A stretch of DNA of 64,000 bases from JANLYQ01 sp031365725 (GCA_031365725.1 JANLYQ010000060.1:1-64000); one strand, 5' to 3'. Counted from the first letter of the stretch, positions 8,403 through 17,216 are shown. The notes: generated by a model not told the origin, from the letters alone. Numbers and translations are program-made.

Positions 8403-9518
8403 ATGGACAACGTCCTGCTCCCTGTACGCCGTCCGTCGCTGCGCCTGCGCCGGCTCCAGGCAGTGGCGGCCATAGCCTGCGCCGCGTCCCTTGCCCTGGC
8501 CGGGTGTCAGACCGACCCCGTCGTGGACAAGAGCGGTGGGCGGCTGAGGATCCTGCACTTCGCGACCATCGACAGCCTGGACCCGAACGGACAGACGCCG
8601 GGGCCGGCCGTCTTTCTGGCCTCGGTCAAGAAACGATCCCGCGGGCGATTGCTGATCAGTGTCCAGTCCGGCTACGGCGCGGGAGTCACGACGGCAGAGT
8701 CTGACCTTGTCGCCGCCGTTGCCCGCGGCGATCTCGATGGCGGCTGGCCGGCGACCCGGGCGTTCAGTCGGGCGGGGATCCCCCAGCTCGAGCCCATCGA
8801 AGCACCCATGGTCCTCACATCATTCCAGGCGCAGGCCGCTGTCGCCACCGGCCCCGCCGGACGTGCGCTCCTCGCGAGCCTTCGCAGGTCCGGCGTCATC
8901 GGCCTGGGGCTAACGGTCGGGCCACTACGTCGGCCATGGGCGATACGACCGCTGCGCGCCATGGCGGACTGGCGAGGACTCACGTTCCGGTCGTACAACT
9001 CTCCCGTCCAGGACGCCTCGATCAAGGCGCTGGGGGCAATCCCTGTAGAAGCCAGCTACGTGTTGCTGCAGATGTTGCAGACCGGTCGCCTCCAGGGAGT
9101 GGAGACGGACCTCGCTCAGGACGTCGCCAACCACTACGGGCCCCTGCTCCCATTCGTCACAGCTGATGTTGTCCTGTGGCCGAAGATGTCCGTGGTCGCC
9201 GTGAGCCGGCGGACCTATCGTCGCCTGACTGACCGTGAGCGCGGCTGGCTGGGTGCTGCCGCCGCCGACGCGGTGTCAGCATCAGTTGCCTTCCCCTACG
9301 ACGAGACGGCGGCCGCTGTCGCTGTCTGCTCATCGGGTGTGCGCCTCGTGGCCTCCGACGAAGCAGCACAGGTCGCCTTTCTGGCCGCATTGCAACCGGT
9401 CCTCGACGATCTGAAGCGGCGGTCCGCGACGCGCGTCAACCTTGCGTTGGTCGAAGCGGCGGCTCGTACGCACCGATGGGTCGATGTCCCTGCGACACCC
9501 CCTGGTTGTGCCGCCTAG
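8403..9518 (+). CDS. DctP-like (TRAP-type) substrate-binding lipoprotein
   Basis: A 371-residue protein from ATG 8403; an upstream in-frame ATG at 8352 would give a poorer signal peptide. The N-terminus ends in lipobox LALAGC. The body follows the DctP plan: SVKKRSRGRLLISVQSG, then IPQLEPIEAPMVL, then the signature WRGLTFRSYNSPVQDASIKALGA and LLQMLQTGRLQGVET. It would capture a small organic acid or similar ligand outside the membrane. No DctQ/DctM permease is present, and the gene lies between two sensor kinases. A receptor role feeding the kinases is therefore more likely than transport. Its 3' end overlaps the opposing kinase gene by 83 bp. Confidence 0.8.
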   Translation: MDNVLLPVRRPSLRLRRLQAVAAIACAASLALAGCQTDPVVDKSGGRLRILHFATIDSLDPNGQTPGPAVFLASVKKRSRGRLLISVQSGYGAGVTTAESDLVAAVARGDLDGGWPATRAFSRAGIPQLEPIEAPMVLTSFQAQAAVATGPAGRALLASLRRSGVIGLGLTVGPLRRPWAIRPLRAMADWRGLTFRSYNSPVQDASIKALGAIPVEASYVLLQMLQTGRLQGVETDLAQDVANHYGPLLPFVTADVVLWPKMSVVAVSRRTYRRLTDRERGWLGAAAADAVSASVAFPYDETAAAVAVCSSGVRLVASDEAAQVAFLAALQPVLDDLKRRSATRVNLALVEAAARTHRWVDVPATPPGCAA

Positions 9519-11127
9519 CTCCAGCGGTCTGGTCACTGCCGCGAAATGCCGGCACGGTCGCTCGGACCTGAGTTCCGTGGCCGGCAGCACCGGACACCTG
9601 AAGACCGCCGCCGGCGGCAGTCAGCCGGTCGCGCACGCCGACCAGCCCCGAGCCCTCAGGGTCCGCGCCCCCACGCCCGTTGTCCGAGACGATCAGCTGG
9701 AGGTAGCCGCCGCTCCGGCTGGCTTCCACCTGGACGTGCGTCGACGCGGAGTGTTTGGCGGCATTGGCGAGTGCCTCGGCGCAGGTGAAGAACAATGCCG
9801 ACTCCGAGGTCTGGTCCCCCGCCAGGTCCGGGTCGAGCCGCAGATGGACCAAGAGGCCGGCACGCTGGGCATGGAGGAGAAGACCCGGCAGGGCCTGCCG
9901 GATCCGGCCGCCACCCAGGTCAGATGGCGCCGCTCCGGAAGCAACGATGCGTCGCAGGTCCTCCGTGACCCGCTCAAGTGCCGCGACCAGGTCGGCCACG
10001 GTATCTTCTCCGTCTCGGTCGGTGCTCAGCCGACCCAGTGCAGCTAGTTGCCGTGTCGCGGAACGGACGGGTGGGTCGACCTCCGCTTGCAGGATCCTCC
10101 GCGCGCGTGCTCTCTGCCGGTCGACGGCCGATTGGAGTCTCCCGGTCGAGCGCTCGAGCTCCGCGGCGCGGCGACTGTGCCGCTCGCTCAACCGCTGGTG
10201 CTCGACGGCGAGCCGGACCGCCGCGGAGACAGCACTCGCGGTGGCGGCATCCGCCAGCGCTCGTGGCGCACCCTCGACGCGCCCGACGACGGCATCGTTG
10301 GCGGTCACCATCAGGCCGGGGCCGGCCGCGCCGTCCGTCACGAGTCGTAAAGCTGGGTCACCAAGCACGTGTCGCAGTGCTGCCTCCAGACCGAGGATCC
10401 CGCCTTCACCCGATTTGGCGAGCTCGTCCGCTGACAGGCCTGATGAAGTGAGCCCCGCCGTTCTACTGGCAACGGGGAACAGAACGGCCACGGCCAGCAT
10501 GGCCCCCTGATAGATCCCCGGCGCCACCACTCCACCGCTGTGGTTGACGGCCCACGAATACACCATCGCGACACCTGTCACCAGCGCGGCTGCTGGGGCA
10601 TACCACTGCCCGCGCCGCGCAGGAGTGGTCAGAAAGGCCGCCGCGACGGCCAGAAACATCGCACCGATCGCGAGCTGAGGAAGCACCTGGGCAGCCATGA
10701 CGGCTGCGCAGCCAACGAGCGTCCACCATCGTCGAGCGGGCAGCAGACCTTCAGTACAGCAGATCAGTGCCACGCACAGAACTGCCAGGTGCAGGGTGAG
10801 TGCAAAGCTCCAGATCGAGCCCGCCAACCACGCAAGCCCCACAGTCGCCATGACGGCGCGCGCTCGCCCGTCTGTTCTCGCGACAAGCGCGGCGACAGGA
10901 AACGCCAAGCCCACCACGAGGTCCCCGAGTACGACGGCCGGGTCGCGGTACTCCGCCAAGTCTGCCTGCGCCGCAAACGCGAGAGCCGCGGCGAGCAAGA
11001 GAACGAGCGCACCGGTGGCGAGCGTGGTGTTCACGCCTTGCCGCCGACGCATCACCGCTAGCCCGGGCATGACACGAGGATGGCAGCGAGGTCCCGCCAG
11101 GTGCCACCACGGTGTCGCGCCAGACAT
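9436..11127 (-). CDS. Membrane histidine kinase-like protein with intact HATPase but no phospho-acceptor His
   Basis: About 563 residues if started at ATG 11127; later starts at 11070 or 11052 are possible, and the frame to 11301 would overlap the divergent gene. Six or so membrane spans (residues ~38-220) precede a GAF-like linker and a coiled coil. The HATPase domain is complete: N box AEALANAAKH with Asn455, SDNGRGGAD with Asp482, GSGLVGVRDRL and GHGTQV. The dimerisation region reads ARRILQAEVDPPVRSATRQL, where ARR-x4-[DE]-x-H-D is expected. The His position is Val350 and no other His is nearby. It can bind ATP but cannot autophosphorylate in the normal way. Confidence 0.85.
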   Translation of the reverse strand: MSGATPWWHLAGPRCHPRVMPGLAVMRRRQGVNTTLATGALVLLLAAALAFAAQADLAEYRDPAVVLGDLVVGLAFPVAALVARTDGRARAVMATVGLAWLAGSIWSFALTLHLAVLCVALICCTEGLLPARRWWTLVGCAAVMAAQVLPQLAIGAMFLAVAAAFLTTPARRGQWYAPAAALVTGVAMVYSWAVNHSGGVVAPGIYQGAMLAVAVLFPVASRTAGLTSSGLSADELAKSGEGGILGLEAALRHVLGDPALRLVTDGAAGPGLMVTANDAVVGRVEGAPRALADAATASAVSAAVRLAVEHQRLSERHSRRAAELERSTGRLQSAVDRQRARARRILQAEVDPPVRSATRQLAALGRLSTDRDGEDTVADLVAALERVTEDLRRIVASGAAPSDLGGGRIRQALPGLLLHAQRAGLLVHLRLDPDLAGDQTSESALFFTCAEALANAAKHSASTHVQVEASRSGGYLQLIVSDNGRGGADPEGSGLVGVRDRLTAAGGGLQVSGAAGHGTQVRATVPAFRGSDQTAGARRHNQGVSQGHRPIGAYEPPLRPTQG

Positions 11128-11167
11128 CGTCGCCCCACCGTGATGGGCAACACACCGGGAGGGCAAC

Positions 11168-12406
11168 GTGGTGAGCAGTTGTAAGTCTCGAGTGGTGGGC
11201 CGTCGAGGCTGGACGGGCACACCGTTCGGCCTCATCGGCCTCATCGGACTCATCGGACTCATCGGTGTGACCGGATGCGGCGGCCCCGATCGATCGGGCA
11301 CCGAGGTCTCGGCCGCCGACGTCCCGTCCTATCGCGGGGGCTTCCACCGGACCGGCGTGATGCCGGGTCCGGGGCTCGACGGTGCCCCTCACCTGCTGTG
11401 GGGGTTCCGCGATGCGGTCGGTGCCGGCTTTCCCCCTGCGGTCGTGGCGGGAAAGGTGCTCATCCCCGAGCCATCGGCGCTATCAGCAGTCCGACTCGCC
11501 ACAGGTCGTCGGGACTGGTCAGTCCACTTGGACAGCGAGATCTCGTCCACCATCAGCGTGGCAGGCACGCTCGCCTTCGTTGTGACCGTCGACTCCCGGG
11601 TGCATGCTGTCGACTTGAGGTCCCACGTCGAAGTCTGGTCGTGGCTGGGCGCAGCCGACGGGGCCCAGACCACCGTGCGCGGATCGACGCTGCTGGTCGG
11701 CTCACGCACCGGAAGCCTCGTCGGCCTTGATGTGCACCACGGCTCCGTGATGTGGTCCGTTCCTGTCGGCACGTCCCCAGTCCGCCACGCCAGGAGCGGC
11801 CGGCTCGCGTTCGTCGGCGGTGCTGCGAGCGGTCGGCTGGTCGCGGTCGACGTGGTGACTCACGCTGTCAGCTGGCAGGTCGACCTCGGCACCGACGCGA
11901 TCTCGACGCCCGCGGTGTCGAAGGGCATCGTGTACGTCGCTGGGGTGCCCGCTATCGCGGGGACGTCGCGACCTGCCTGCATTGCGGCTCTTGACTCGAG
12001 GACCGGCGCGGTCCGCTGGCGACACAACTTCGCTCCCGGCACAGTCCTTGGGGCGCTGGCCATCGGTCCTGCCCAGGTCTACGCCGGTAGCGACACGGCG
12101 CCGGGCTTTCTCTACGGACTGGATCGAGGCACGGGGCACCAGCAGTGGCGCCAACATGTTGCGGACCGGTCGTTCGGGCCGGTCCTCAGTTCGGGTGACC
12201 TCTACGTCGCGGCCGGCCGGGGCGGCCTACGGGTCTTCGGGGCACGCACCGGGCAGCCCCGCTGGCACGTGCCGGTGCCGGGTAATGCGGAGGGCGTCGT
12301 CGTCACTGACGGTCTGGCTCTGGTCCCCTCGAAGGGCGCTCCGCAGACGGCTGGACTCCTCACCGCCTGGGTGGGAGACAGAGACTCGAGAGCCAGCAAC
12401 CCGTGA
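11168..12406 (+). CDS. PQQ-like beta-propeller lipoprotein
   Basis: A 412-residue protein. GTG 11168 follows GGGAGGG closely; a second GTG is the next codon. The signal peptide is unusual: its hydrophobic core is four tandem Leu-Ile-Gly units, followed by lipobox GVTGC. The mature chain contains repeated PQQ-like blades, for example ALSAVRLATGRRDWSVHL, LVGLDVHHGSVMWSV, LVAVDVVTHAVSWQVDLG, IAALDSRTGAVRWRHNF, LYGLDRGTGHQQWRQHV and LRVFGARTGQPRWHVPV. This makes seven or eight blades. There are no dehydrogenase catalytic motifs, so a binding or scaffold role is likely. It is divergent from the second kinase with a 40-bp gap and so shares its promoter region. Confidence 0.88.
   Translation: MVSSCKSRVVGRRGWTGTPFGLIGLIGLIGLIGVTGCGGPDRSGTEVSAADVPSYRGGFHRTGVMPGPGLDGAPHLLWGFRDAVGAGFPPAVVAGKVLIPEPSALSAVRLATGRRDWSVHLDSEISSTISVAGTLAFVVTVDSRVHAVDLRSHVEVWSWLGAADGAQTTVRGSTLLVGSRTGSLVGLDVHHGSVMWSVPVGTSPVRHARSGRLAFVGGAASGRLVAVDVVTHAVSWQVDLGTDAISTPAVSKGIVYVAGVPAIAGTSRPACIAALDSRTGAVRWRHNFAPGTVLGALAIGPAQVYAGSDTAPGFLYGLDRGTGHQQWRQHVADRSFGPVLSSGDLYVAAGRGGLRVFGARTGQPRWHVPVPGNAEGVVVTDGLALVPSKGAPQTAGLLTAWVGDRDSRASNP
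11231..11266 (+). repeat. Four 9-bp tandem repeats (CTCATCGGN) in a signal-peptide coding region
   Basis: Units lie at 11231, 11240, 11249 and 11258 and differ only in the last base. Each encodes Leu-Ile-Gly. Because the unit is three codons, copy-number change would lengthen or shorten the signal-peptide core without a frameshift. Confidence 0.9.
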
Positions 12407-12424
12407 CACCCCAGGTCGGAGATG

Positions 12425-12465
12425 CGAGGGGGAGACGGCGTCACGTGGACGCCACCTCCCCCTCG
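12425..12465. terminator. Strong hairpin between convergent genes
   Basis: CGAGGGGGAG (12425-12434) pairs with CTCCCCCTCG (12456-12465). Inside, GGCGTC (12437-12442) pairs with GACGCC (12448-12453) around the loop ACGTG. It lies 19 bp after one gene and 33 bp before the end of the opposing one. Likely a bidirectional terminator; a T tract is absent, as is common in actinomycetes. Confidence 0.8.
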
Positions 12466-12498
12466 ACCAGTCAGTTGCTCATCAGTGCTGCAGCGGCG

Positions 12499-14379
12499 TC
12501 ACGGGCGCACGTTGCTGATGCGCGTCCCCCAGTTCGCAAGAGCCGTGCGAGTGCCGCCGCAGGTGCCGAACGGCGTGGCGACGTACTGCGCCAACGTGCA
12601 GGACTGCCCGATGTACTCCGAGGCGATCCAGACGCTCGACCCGTCGACCGAGGCTGCGCCGTAGTCGCCCCAACGCGGACGCTTGGGCGACGGCGCGTTG
12701 AAGGCTTCGTAGCCCGCGAAGCCGTCCTGCGGTCCCTTGCCCAACGCAGCAACCTTGATCGGACCCATCCCCTCCGCGGTGAATGTGCTGTAGGCCGCGC
12801 TGGGGTAGTAGCCGGGACCGGCGAGGGTGTAGGCCATGACGCCGCGACCGGACTTGGTGACCGCGAGTGCCGGGTAGGTCAGGTCGTTGCCCGCCAGGCC
12901 GAACTGGCCCTGGTTGACCACCGAGGCGCCAGCGGCGTAGCCGTCGTCACCGGGCGCAAGCACGTACCACGCGATGCCGGCCTGGGTGGCTCCGCCGACA
13001 GCCACCTTGGTGTCGAGGGCGCCGTAGAGCTTGCCGCCGACGTAACTGACCTGCTGGATCCGCGTGTCGTTGGAGTCCAGCTGCTGCAGCACCTCCTTGG
13101 GTCCCTTGCCGGAGATGACACTCGGCCGGCAGGACGGGGTGTTGAGGCAGTCCAGCAACGGGGTCGGACCCGGCTTCTGGGTGACCGGGTCGGGCACCGA
13201 GTAGGTCTGCACGCCGACCCGGGAGTCACGCAGCCGGGCCGTCGGGTGCTGACGGTTCAAGGTCGAGGTGCCGGTCATCGACCAGGTGACAAGGGTGTCG
13301 GACACACCCGCGTCGGTGAAGACCGCGTTGGACGACAGGAAGTGCGCCGTCCCGCCGGCGGAGCGGTCGAAGTCAGCGCCCGAGGGCGACTGCGCCGGCC
13401 ACACCGTGAAGCCGCCATTGCCCTGGTCGGCACCTGTGGTGTCGAACTGCGTGACGTGGATCGTCGCCGCGGCGTTGGCCAGCTCCTGCTTGCTGAAGGC
13501 GTAGACCTGCGCGCCGTCGAACTCCGGGCCGATCAGCGAGAACTCGTTGGTGCTGATGTAGAAACCGTTGCGGTCGAAGCCGATGTGCGGGTAGTCCCCG
13601 AAGCATGGGCAGCCGGCATGCACAGGGGTGCCGTTGCGGCCGTCGTCAGTCACGTCCAGCTGGTAGATCTGCCAGGTGCCCAGTGGGTCCTTGGTCACGG
13701 CGATGTCGAGCAAGCCCTGGCCGGTGAGTCCGCCGGTGGCCGGGTCGGTGCCCAGGTCGTCGACGACCATGAAGAACGTGCCCGTCTGCGGGTCGTAGAC
13801 GCAGGTCGGGTCGAACAGGGTCGGGCCGAACGGTCCGGCGGGCCGGATGAACGCCGGTGCAAAGCCATAGAACGAGTTGAGGCTCGACACACCGTGCTTG
13901 GTGCCGTTGCGCTCGTAGACCTGCACGGCGTTGTTGACGCCCTCGACCACCTTGCCGCCACCGACACACAGCGCCTGGTCCGGCGGCTCGCCGGAGAAGG
14001 CGTTGCCGCCGTCGGCGGTCCGCGAGTCGTAGTGGTTGATGCCGTCGAAGCTGGCTTTGAGCTCCGAGCCGGTACGCACGATCACCGAGGCACTCGGCGT
14101 AGCCGCAGCAGGCGCGGCGATGCGCGCAGAAGCAGCGCCGCCGCCCTTGGGGGAGTGCTCCGCCGGCGTTGCGGTGCTGACCTCATGCGTTGTTGGGGCA
14201 GCGCTGCCGGGCGTCGACCGCGGGAAGGCGACGGCCGGACCGGCGGTGATGGTGCGGGTGATCCCGGCGATGCCAGGAGAGGGGCTGGTGGCAGCGCCGG
14301 CGCTGACCGCGGACGGCACCGCCAGAGTGACGCCCACGAGCGGGATCGCCGCTGCGAGGACGAGGAGGCGTGGAGGCAT
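12499..14379 (-). CDS. Large secreted protein of unknown function
   Basis: A 626-residue protein opening with a Sec signal peptide (MPPRLLVLAAAIPLVGVTLAV, cleavage near VSAGA). An Ala/Pro/Thr-rich region to about residue 100 follows, then a globular part beginning ASFDGINHYDSRTADGGN. Notable segments are GEPPDQALCVGGGKVVEGVNNAVQVY, DPTCVYDPQTGTFFMVVDDLG, FGDYPHIGFDRNGFYISTNEF, and near the end PRWGDYGAASVDGSSVWIASEY. The alternating aromatic/acidic strands and repeated TGTFF/GFYIS pattern suggest a five- or six-bladed propeller of sialidase-like type. No catalytic motif is clear. A few Cys pairs may be disulfides. Confidence 0.75.
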   Translation of the reverse strand: MPPRLLVLAAAIPLVGVTLAVPSAVSAGAATSPSPGIAGITRTITAGPAVAFPRSTPGSAAPTTHEVSTATPAEHSPKGGGAASARIAAPAAATPSASVIVRTGSELKASFDGINHYDSRTADGGNAFSGEPPDQALCVGGGKVVEGVNNAVQVYERNGTKHGVSSLNSFYGFAPAFIRPAGPFGPTLFDPTCVYDPQTGTFFMVVDDLGTDPATGGLTGQGLLDIAVTKDPLGTWQIYQLDVTDDGRNGTPVHAGCPCFGDYPHIGFDRNGFYISTNEFSLIGPEFDGAQVYAFSKQELANAAATIHVTQFDTTGADQGNGGFTVWPAQSPSGADFDRSAGGTAHFLSSNAVFTDAGVSDTLVTWSMTGTSTLNRQHPTARLRDSRVGVQTYSVPDPVTQKPGPTPLLDCLNTPSCRPSVISGKGPKEVLQQLDSNDTRIQQVSYVGGKLYGALDTKVAVGGATQAGIAWYVLAPGDDGYAAGASVVNQGQFGLAGNDLTYPALAVTKSGRGVMAYTLAGPGYYPSAAYSTFTAEGMGPIKVAALGKGPQDGFAGYEAFNAPSPKRPRWGDYGAASVDGSSVWIASEYIGQSCTLAQYVATPFGTCGGTRTALANWGTRISNVRP

Positions 14380-14587
14380 GGGCAGAGCCTGCTTTCTGCT
14401 GGCGGGTGGCCAGGCTGGGTCCGGGAAGCGTGGCCCCGATCGAGATCACGCCGGGGCCGAAACTAGCCCGGGCGACCCACCGAGCGGAAGCCCCCATTCG
14501 CGACAATTCGATCTCGTTCCTGGGAGTCGCTGGTCCGGCGGGGTGAGAGTCTTGCTCTGCGTGCCGAGACGTGTGCAGAGTGCTCAC

Positions 14588-14989
14588 ATGACCCGTCGTA
14601 CCGGCTTCATCGGTGCCCTGCTCGCCCTCCTGCTCACCGCATCCGGGGTGGTCGCCACGACGGCCTCGGTTGCGACGGCTACGGCCATCGGCACGATCGC
14701 CGGCCGGGTGCTGATCGGGCCGACGTGCCCGGTGGTCAACCCCGACAACCCGTGCGCCGACCGCCCATTGGTCGGGGCCAAGGTCGTGCTGCTGCGCGGC
14801 GGGGCCGCCGTCGCCTCCCGCGTCACCGATGCACGGGGACGCTTCTGGTTCCACCCGTGGCGCGGCCACCTCGTGGTTGCCGCCCGGTCGGCGACCCCCG
14901 GCTATGCCGCACAGGCCAGGGCGCCGGTGGTGGTCCACGGCGGTCACACCACCCGCGTCACCCTGCACCTGGACTCCGGGATCCGATGA
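14588..14989 (+). CDS. Secreted carboxypeptidase-regulatory-like (Ig-fold) small protein
   Basis: A 133-residue protein starting at ATG 14588; the frame is open far upstream, but only this start gives a signal peptide (FIGALLALLLTASGVVATTAS). The mature part reads IAGRVLIGPTCPVV-x-PDNPCADRPLVGAKVVLL, then TDARGRFWFHPWRGHLVVAA, then TTRVTLHLD. This matches the CarboxypepD_reg-like/transthyretin-type beta-sandwich: GxVxxxPxCPVxxxxxPCxxxPxxG plus a DxxGRFxF turn. The two Cys likely form a disulfide. Probably an extracellular binding domain without enzymatic activity. Confidence 0.75.
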   Translation: MTRRTGFIGALLALLLTASGVVATTASVATATAIGTIAGRVLIGPTCPVVNPDNPCADRPLVGAKVVLLRGGAAVASRVTDARGRFWFHPWRGHLVVAARSATPGYAAQARAPVVVHGGHTTRVTLHLDSGIR

Positions 14990-15034
14990 TCTCGACCGGC
15001 TGACCAGCCCGTCGAGCGGCGCTAAGGTGCCGCC

Positions 15035-15466
15035 ATGGCGGACAGCAGCAAGGTCGGGCAGTTGCGAGCGGTCCCGCTCTTCGCGGGGCTCAAGGACAAA
15101 GAGCTCAAGGACATCCTCGGGCGCATGCGCGAGGTCTCCCACGACGGCGGGGAGATCGTCGAGGAAGGCGGCCGCGGCGTCGGCTTCCACCTGATCCTCG
15201 AAGGCACCGTGACCGTGCTCAAGAACGGTGAGGTACGGCGGCAGCTCGGACCCGGCGACTACTTCGGCGAGATCTCGCTCATCGACGGCAAGCCGCGCTC
15301 GGCGACTGTCAAACCCGACGGCCCGGTCAAGACTCTCTCGCTGCCCGCGTGGAGCTTCAGCAGCCTGCTGGACGCGCACCCGTCCCTGGCTCGCGAGCTG
15401 CTCATCGGGCTCTGCGCTCACCTGCGGGCAGCCGAGGACAGCGCCCCGGACATCGCCCAGGCCTGA
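15035..15466 (+). CDS. Stand-alone cyclic nucleotide-binding domain protein
   Basis: A 143-residue protein that is essentially one CAP_ED domain. The phosphate-binding cassette GDYFGEISLIDGKPRSATV keeps Glu79 and Arg88, the residues that hold the ribose and cyclic phosphate in CAP. There is no DNA-binding domain, so it is a sensor or adaptor, not a transcription factor. It heads a same-strand cassette with an MFS-cNMP fusion 25 bp downstream, then GAF and subtilase genes. The C-terminal helix (RELLIGLCAHLRAAED) resembles the CAP dimer helix. Confidence 0.92.
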   Translation: MADSSKVGQLRAVPLFAGLKDKELKDILGRMREVSHDGGEIVEEGGRGVGFHLILEGTVTVLKNGEVRRQLGPGDYFGEISLIDGKPRSATVKPDGPVKTLSLPAWSFSSLLDAHPSLARELLIGLCAHLRAAEDSAPDIAQA

Positions 15467-15491
15467 CCATCTTTCGCAGCAGGCTCCGGGC

Positions 15492-17216
15492 ATGACCGTC
15501 CACGACAAGCCCGGTACTGACGCCGGTCCGCCAGGTCTCCGCGGGGTCCTGCGCGTGCGCGACATGCGCCTGCTGCTGGCTGGTTTCGTCGCCTCGCGCA
15601 CCGGTGACTTCCTGTACACGGTGGCCCTGGTGGTCTATGTGGCGGAGACAACGAACTCGGCTGCGTGGGTGGCTGCCTCCTCTCTCGCCAGGCTCGTCCC
15701 GGTGATCATCCTGAAGCCGGTGGCAGGGGTCTTCGGAGACCGGCTGCCGGTGCGCGGACTGCTCGTGGGCTGCGACCTCGCGCAGGCCGGCTGCATGCTC
15801 GCGATGGCGGGGCTGGTGGCGGCCGGCGCCCCCCCGCTACCGGTCCTCGCGCTGGCGGCCGTGTCGAGCGCGTTCTCCACGCCGTACTTCCCGGTGCTCA
15901 CGGCCATCACGCCACGACTGGTCGCGGAGAACCAGCTAGCCGCGTCGAACACCGTCGTCGGCACCGTGGAGAACCTCGCGCTGGTCGTGGGGCCGGCCGC
16001 CGGCGGCCTCTTGCTGCTGCTAGGCCCGGCCTCGATCCCGATCGCCCTGAACGCCTTCTCCTTCCTCGCCTCAGCGTTCTTCGTCGCCAGCATCCGCTAT
16101 CGAGGTAACCCCGCCCGTGCAGATGGTGTGGAGGGTCTCCCGGGCGACGACGTCGACGGCAGCGGCGAGACCACGGGCTCGTTCGCCAGACAGCTTGCCG
16201 AGGGCTTCCGGGCGACGGTCGCCGATCCTGGTGTCGTGGTCCTGGCGAGCTTCACCAGCGCGGTCACCTTCGTCTACGGGTTCGAGCTGGTCTACCTCGT
16301 CTTCGTCGCCAGGGACCGCCTTGGCATCGGGCCGGAAGGGGTCGGCTACCTCAACGCCGCGGTCGGCATCGGCGGCGTTCTGGGCGCGCTGCTGACCAAT
16401 CGGCTGGCCGACAGCTCACGAGTGCGGGCCGTCTTCCTGCTCACCCTGCTGGGCTGCGGGCTGCCCCTGCTGCTGCTCGGTGTCATCCGGACGCCGTGGC
16501 TGGCGTTGGTGGTTCTCGGCATCGAGGGTGCCGCCAGCATCGCTCTCGACGTGCTCGTCGTGACCGGCCTGCAGCGCATCGTGCGGCAGCGCCTGCTCGG
16601 CCGGGTGAGCTCGATCGTCGACTCGTTCGCGGTCCTGGCCATCCTGTTGGGCAACGTGGCCGCGGTGGCACTCCTGGCGGTGCTCGGACTGCGCTCCAGC
16701 TTGCTGGTGTCCGGTGCCCTGCTGCCCGTGTTAGGTCTGTGTCTGCTGCCGATGCTCGGCGACCTTCAGGTGCGCATCAACGCGAGCCGTGACGTTCTTG
16801 GTCCCACCGTCGAGCAGCTGGCCGCGAGCCGGCTGCTCGACGGTGCCGGTCGACCTGTCCTGGAGCGACTGGCGACCGGTGCGGTGCGAGAGAAGGTGCC
16901 CGCCGGCACGGTCCTGCTGCGTGAAGGCGACGAGGCCGACGACGTGCTCGTGCTGGTCGCCGGACGGTGCACGGTCACCTCACAGGGCAGGCAGATCAAC
17001 GTCGTCAGCTCCCCGGCGTACGTCGGTGAGATCGGGCTCGTCGGGCGCATCCCACGGACGGCCACCGTGACCGCCGAGGTCGACTGCGAGCTGCTCCGCA
17101 TTGCTGGCGCGGACTTCCTCGACGCCGTGGCCGGCACGCCGCCGGTGTCCCTGCTCTCCGAGATGTCGGTCCGGCTCGAGCGCTCGGGTTCTGGTTCAGG
17201 CAGGAGGCGGTCATGA
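15492..17216 (+). CDS. MFS transporter fused to a C-terminal cyclic nucleotide-binding domain
   Basis: A 574-residue protein; the start is ATG 15492. Residues ~15-435 form an MFS drug-exporter-like domain of about 12 spans, with RDMRLLLAGFVASRTGDFLY at the N-terminus and ITPRLVAENQLAASNTVVG in the family position seen in MFS_3-type exporters. Residues ~450-570 form a CAP_ED domain with the cassette VGEIGLVGRIPRTATV, again keeping Glu and Arg. Transport is probably gated by cAMP or cGMP. The next gene starts inside its stop codon (ATGA overlap). Export of the cassette's peptide is a tempting but unproven role. Confidence 0.92.
   Translation: MTVHDKPGTDAGPPGLRGVLRVRDMRLLLAGFVASRTGDFLYTVALVVYVAETTNSAAWVAASSLARLVPVIILKPVAGVFGDRLPVRGLLVGCDLAQAGCMLAMAGLVAAGAPPLPVLALAAVSSAFSTPYFPVLTAITPRLVAENQLAASNTVVGTVENLALVVGPAAGGLLLLLGPASIPIALNAFSFLASAFFVASIRYRGNPARADGVEGLPGDDVDGSGETTGSFARQLAEGFRATVADPGVVVLASFTSAVTFVYGFELVYLVFVARDRLGIGPEGVGYLNAAVGIGGVLGALLTNRLADSSRVRAVFLLTLLGCGLPLLLLGVIRTPWLALVVLGIEGAASIALDVLVVTGLQRIVRQRLLGRVSSIVDSFAVLAILLGNVAAVALLAVLGLRSSLLVSGALLPVLGLCLLPMLGDLQVRINASRDVLGPTVEQLAASRLLDGAGRPVLERLATGAVREKVPAGTVLLREGDEADDVLVLVAGRCTVTSQGRQINVVSSPAYVGEIGLVGRIPRTATVTAEVDCELLRIAGADFLDAVAGTPPVSLLSEMSVRLERSGSGSGRRRS

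Noticed and set aside
8403..9518. A TRAP transporter operon
   Set aside because: Only the binding-protein family is present; no DctQ or DctM homologue lies within the window.
12403..14466. 687-codon plus-strand frame opposite the secreted 626-residue protein
   Set aside because: Its product is Arg/Gly/Val-rich with no signal peptide or domain, while the minus strand gives a signal peptide and a coherent protein.
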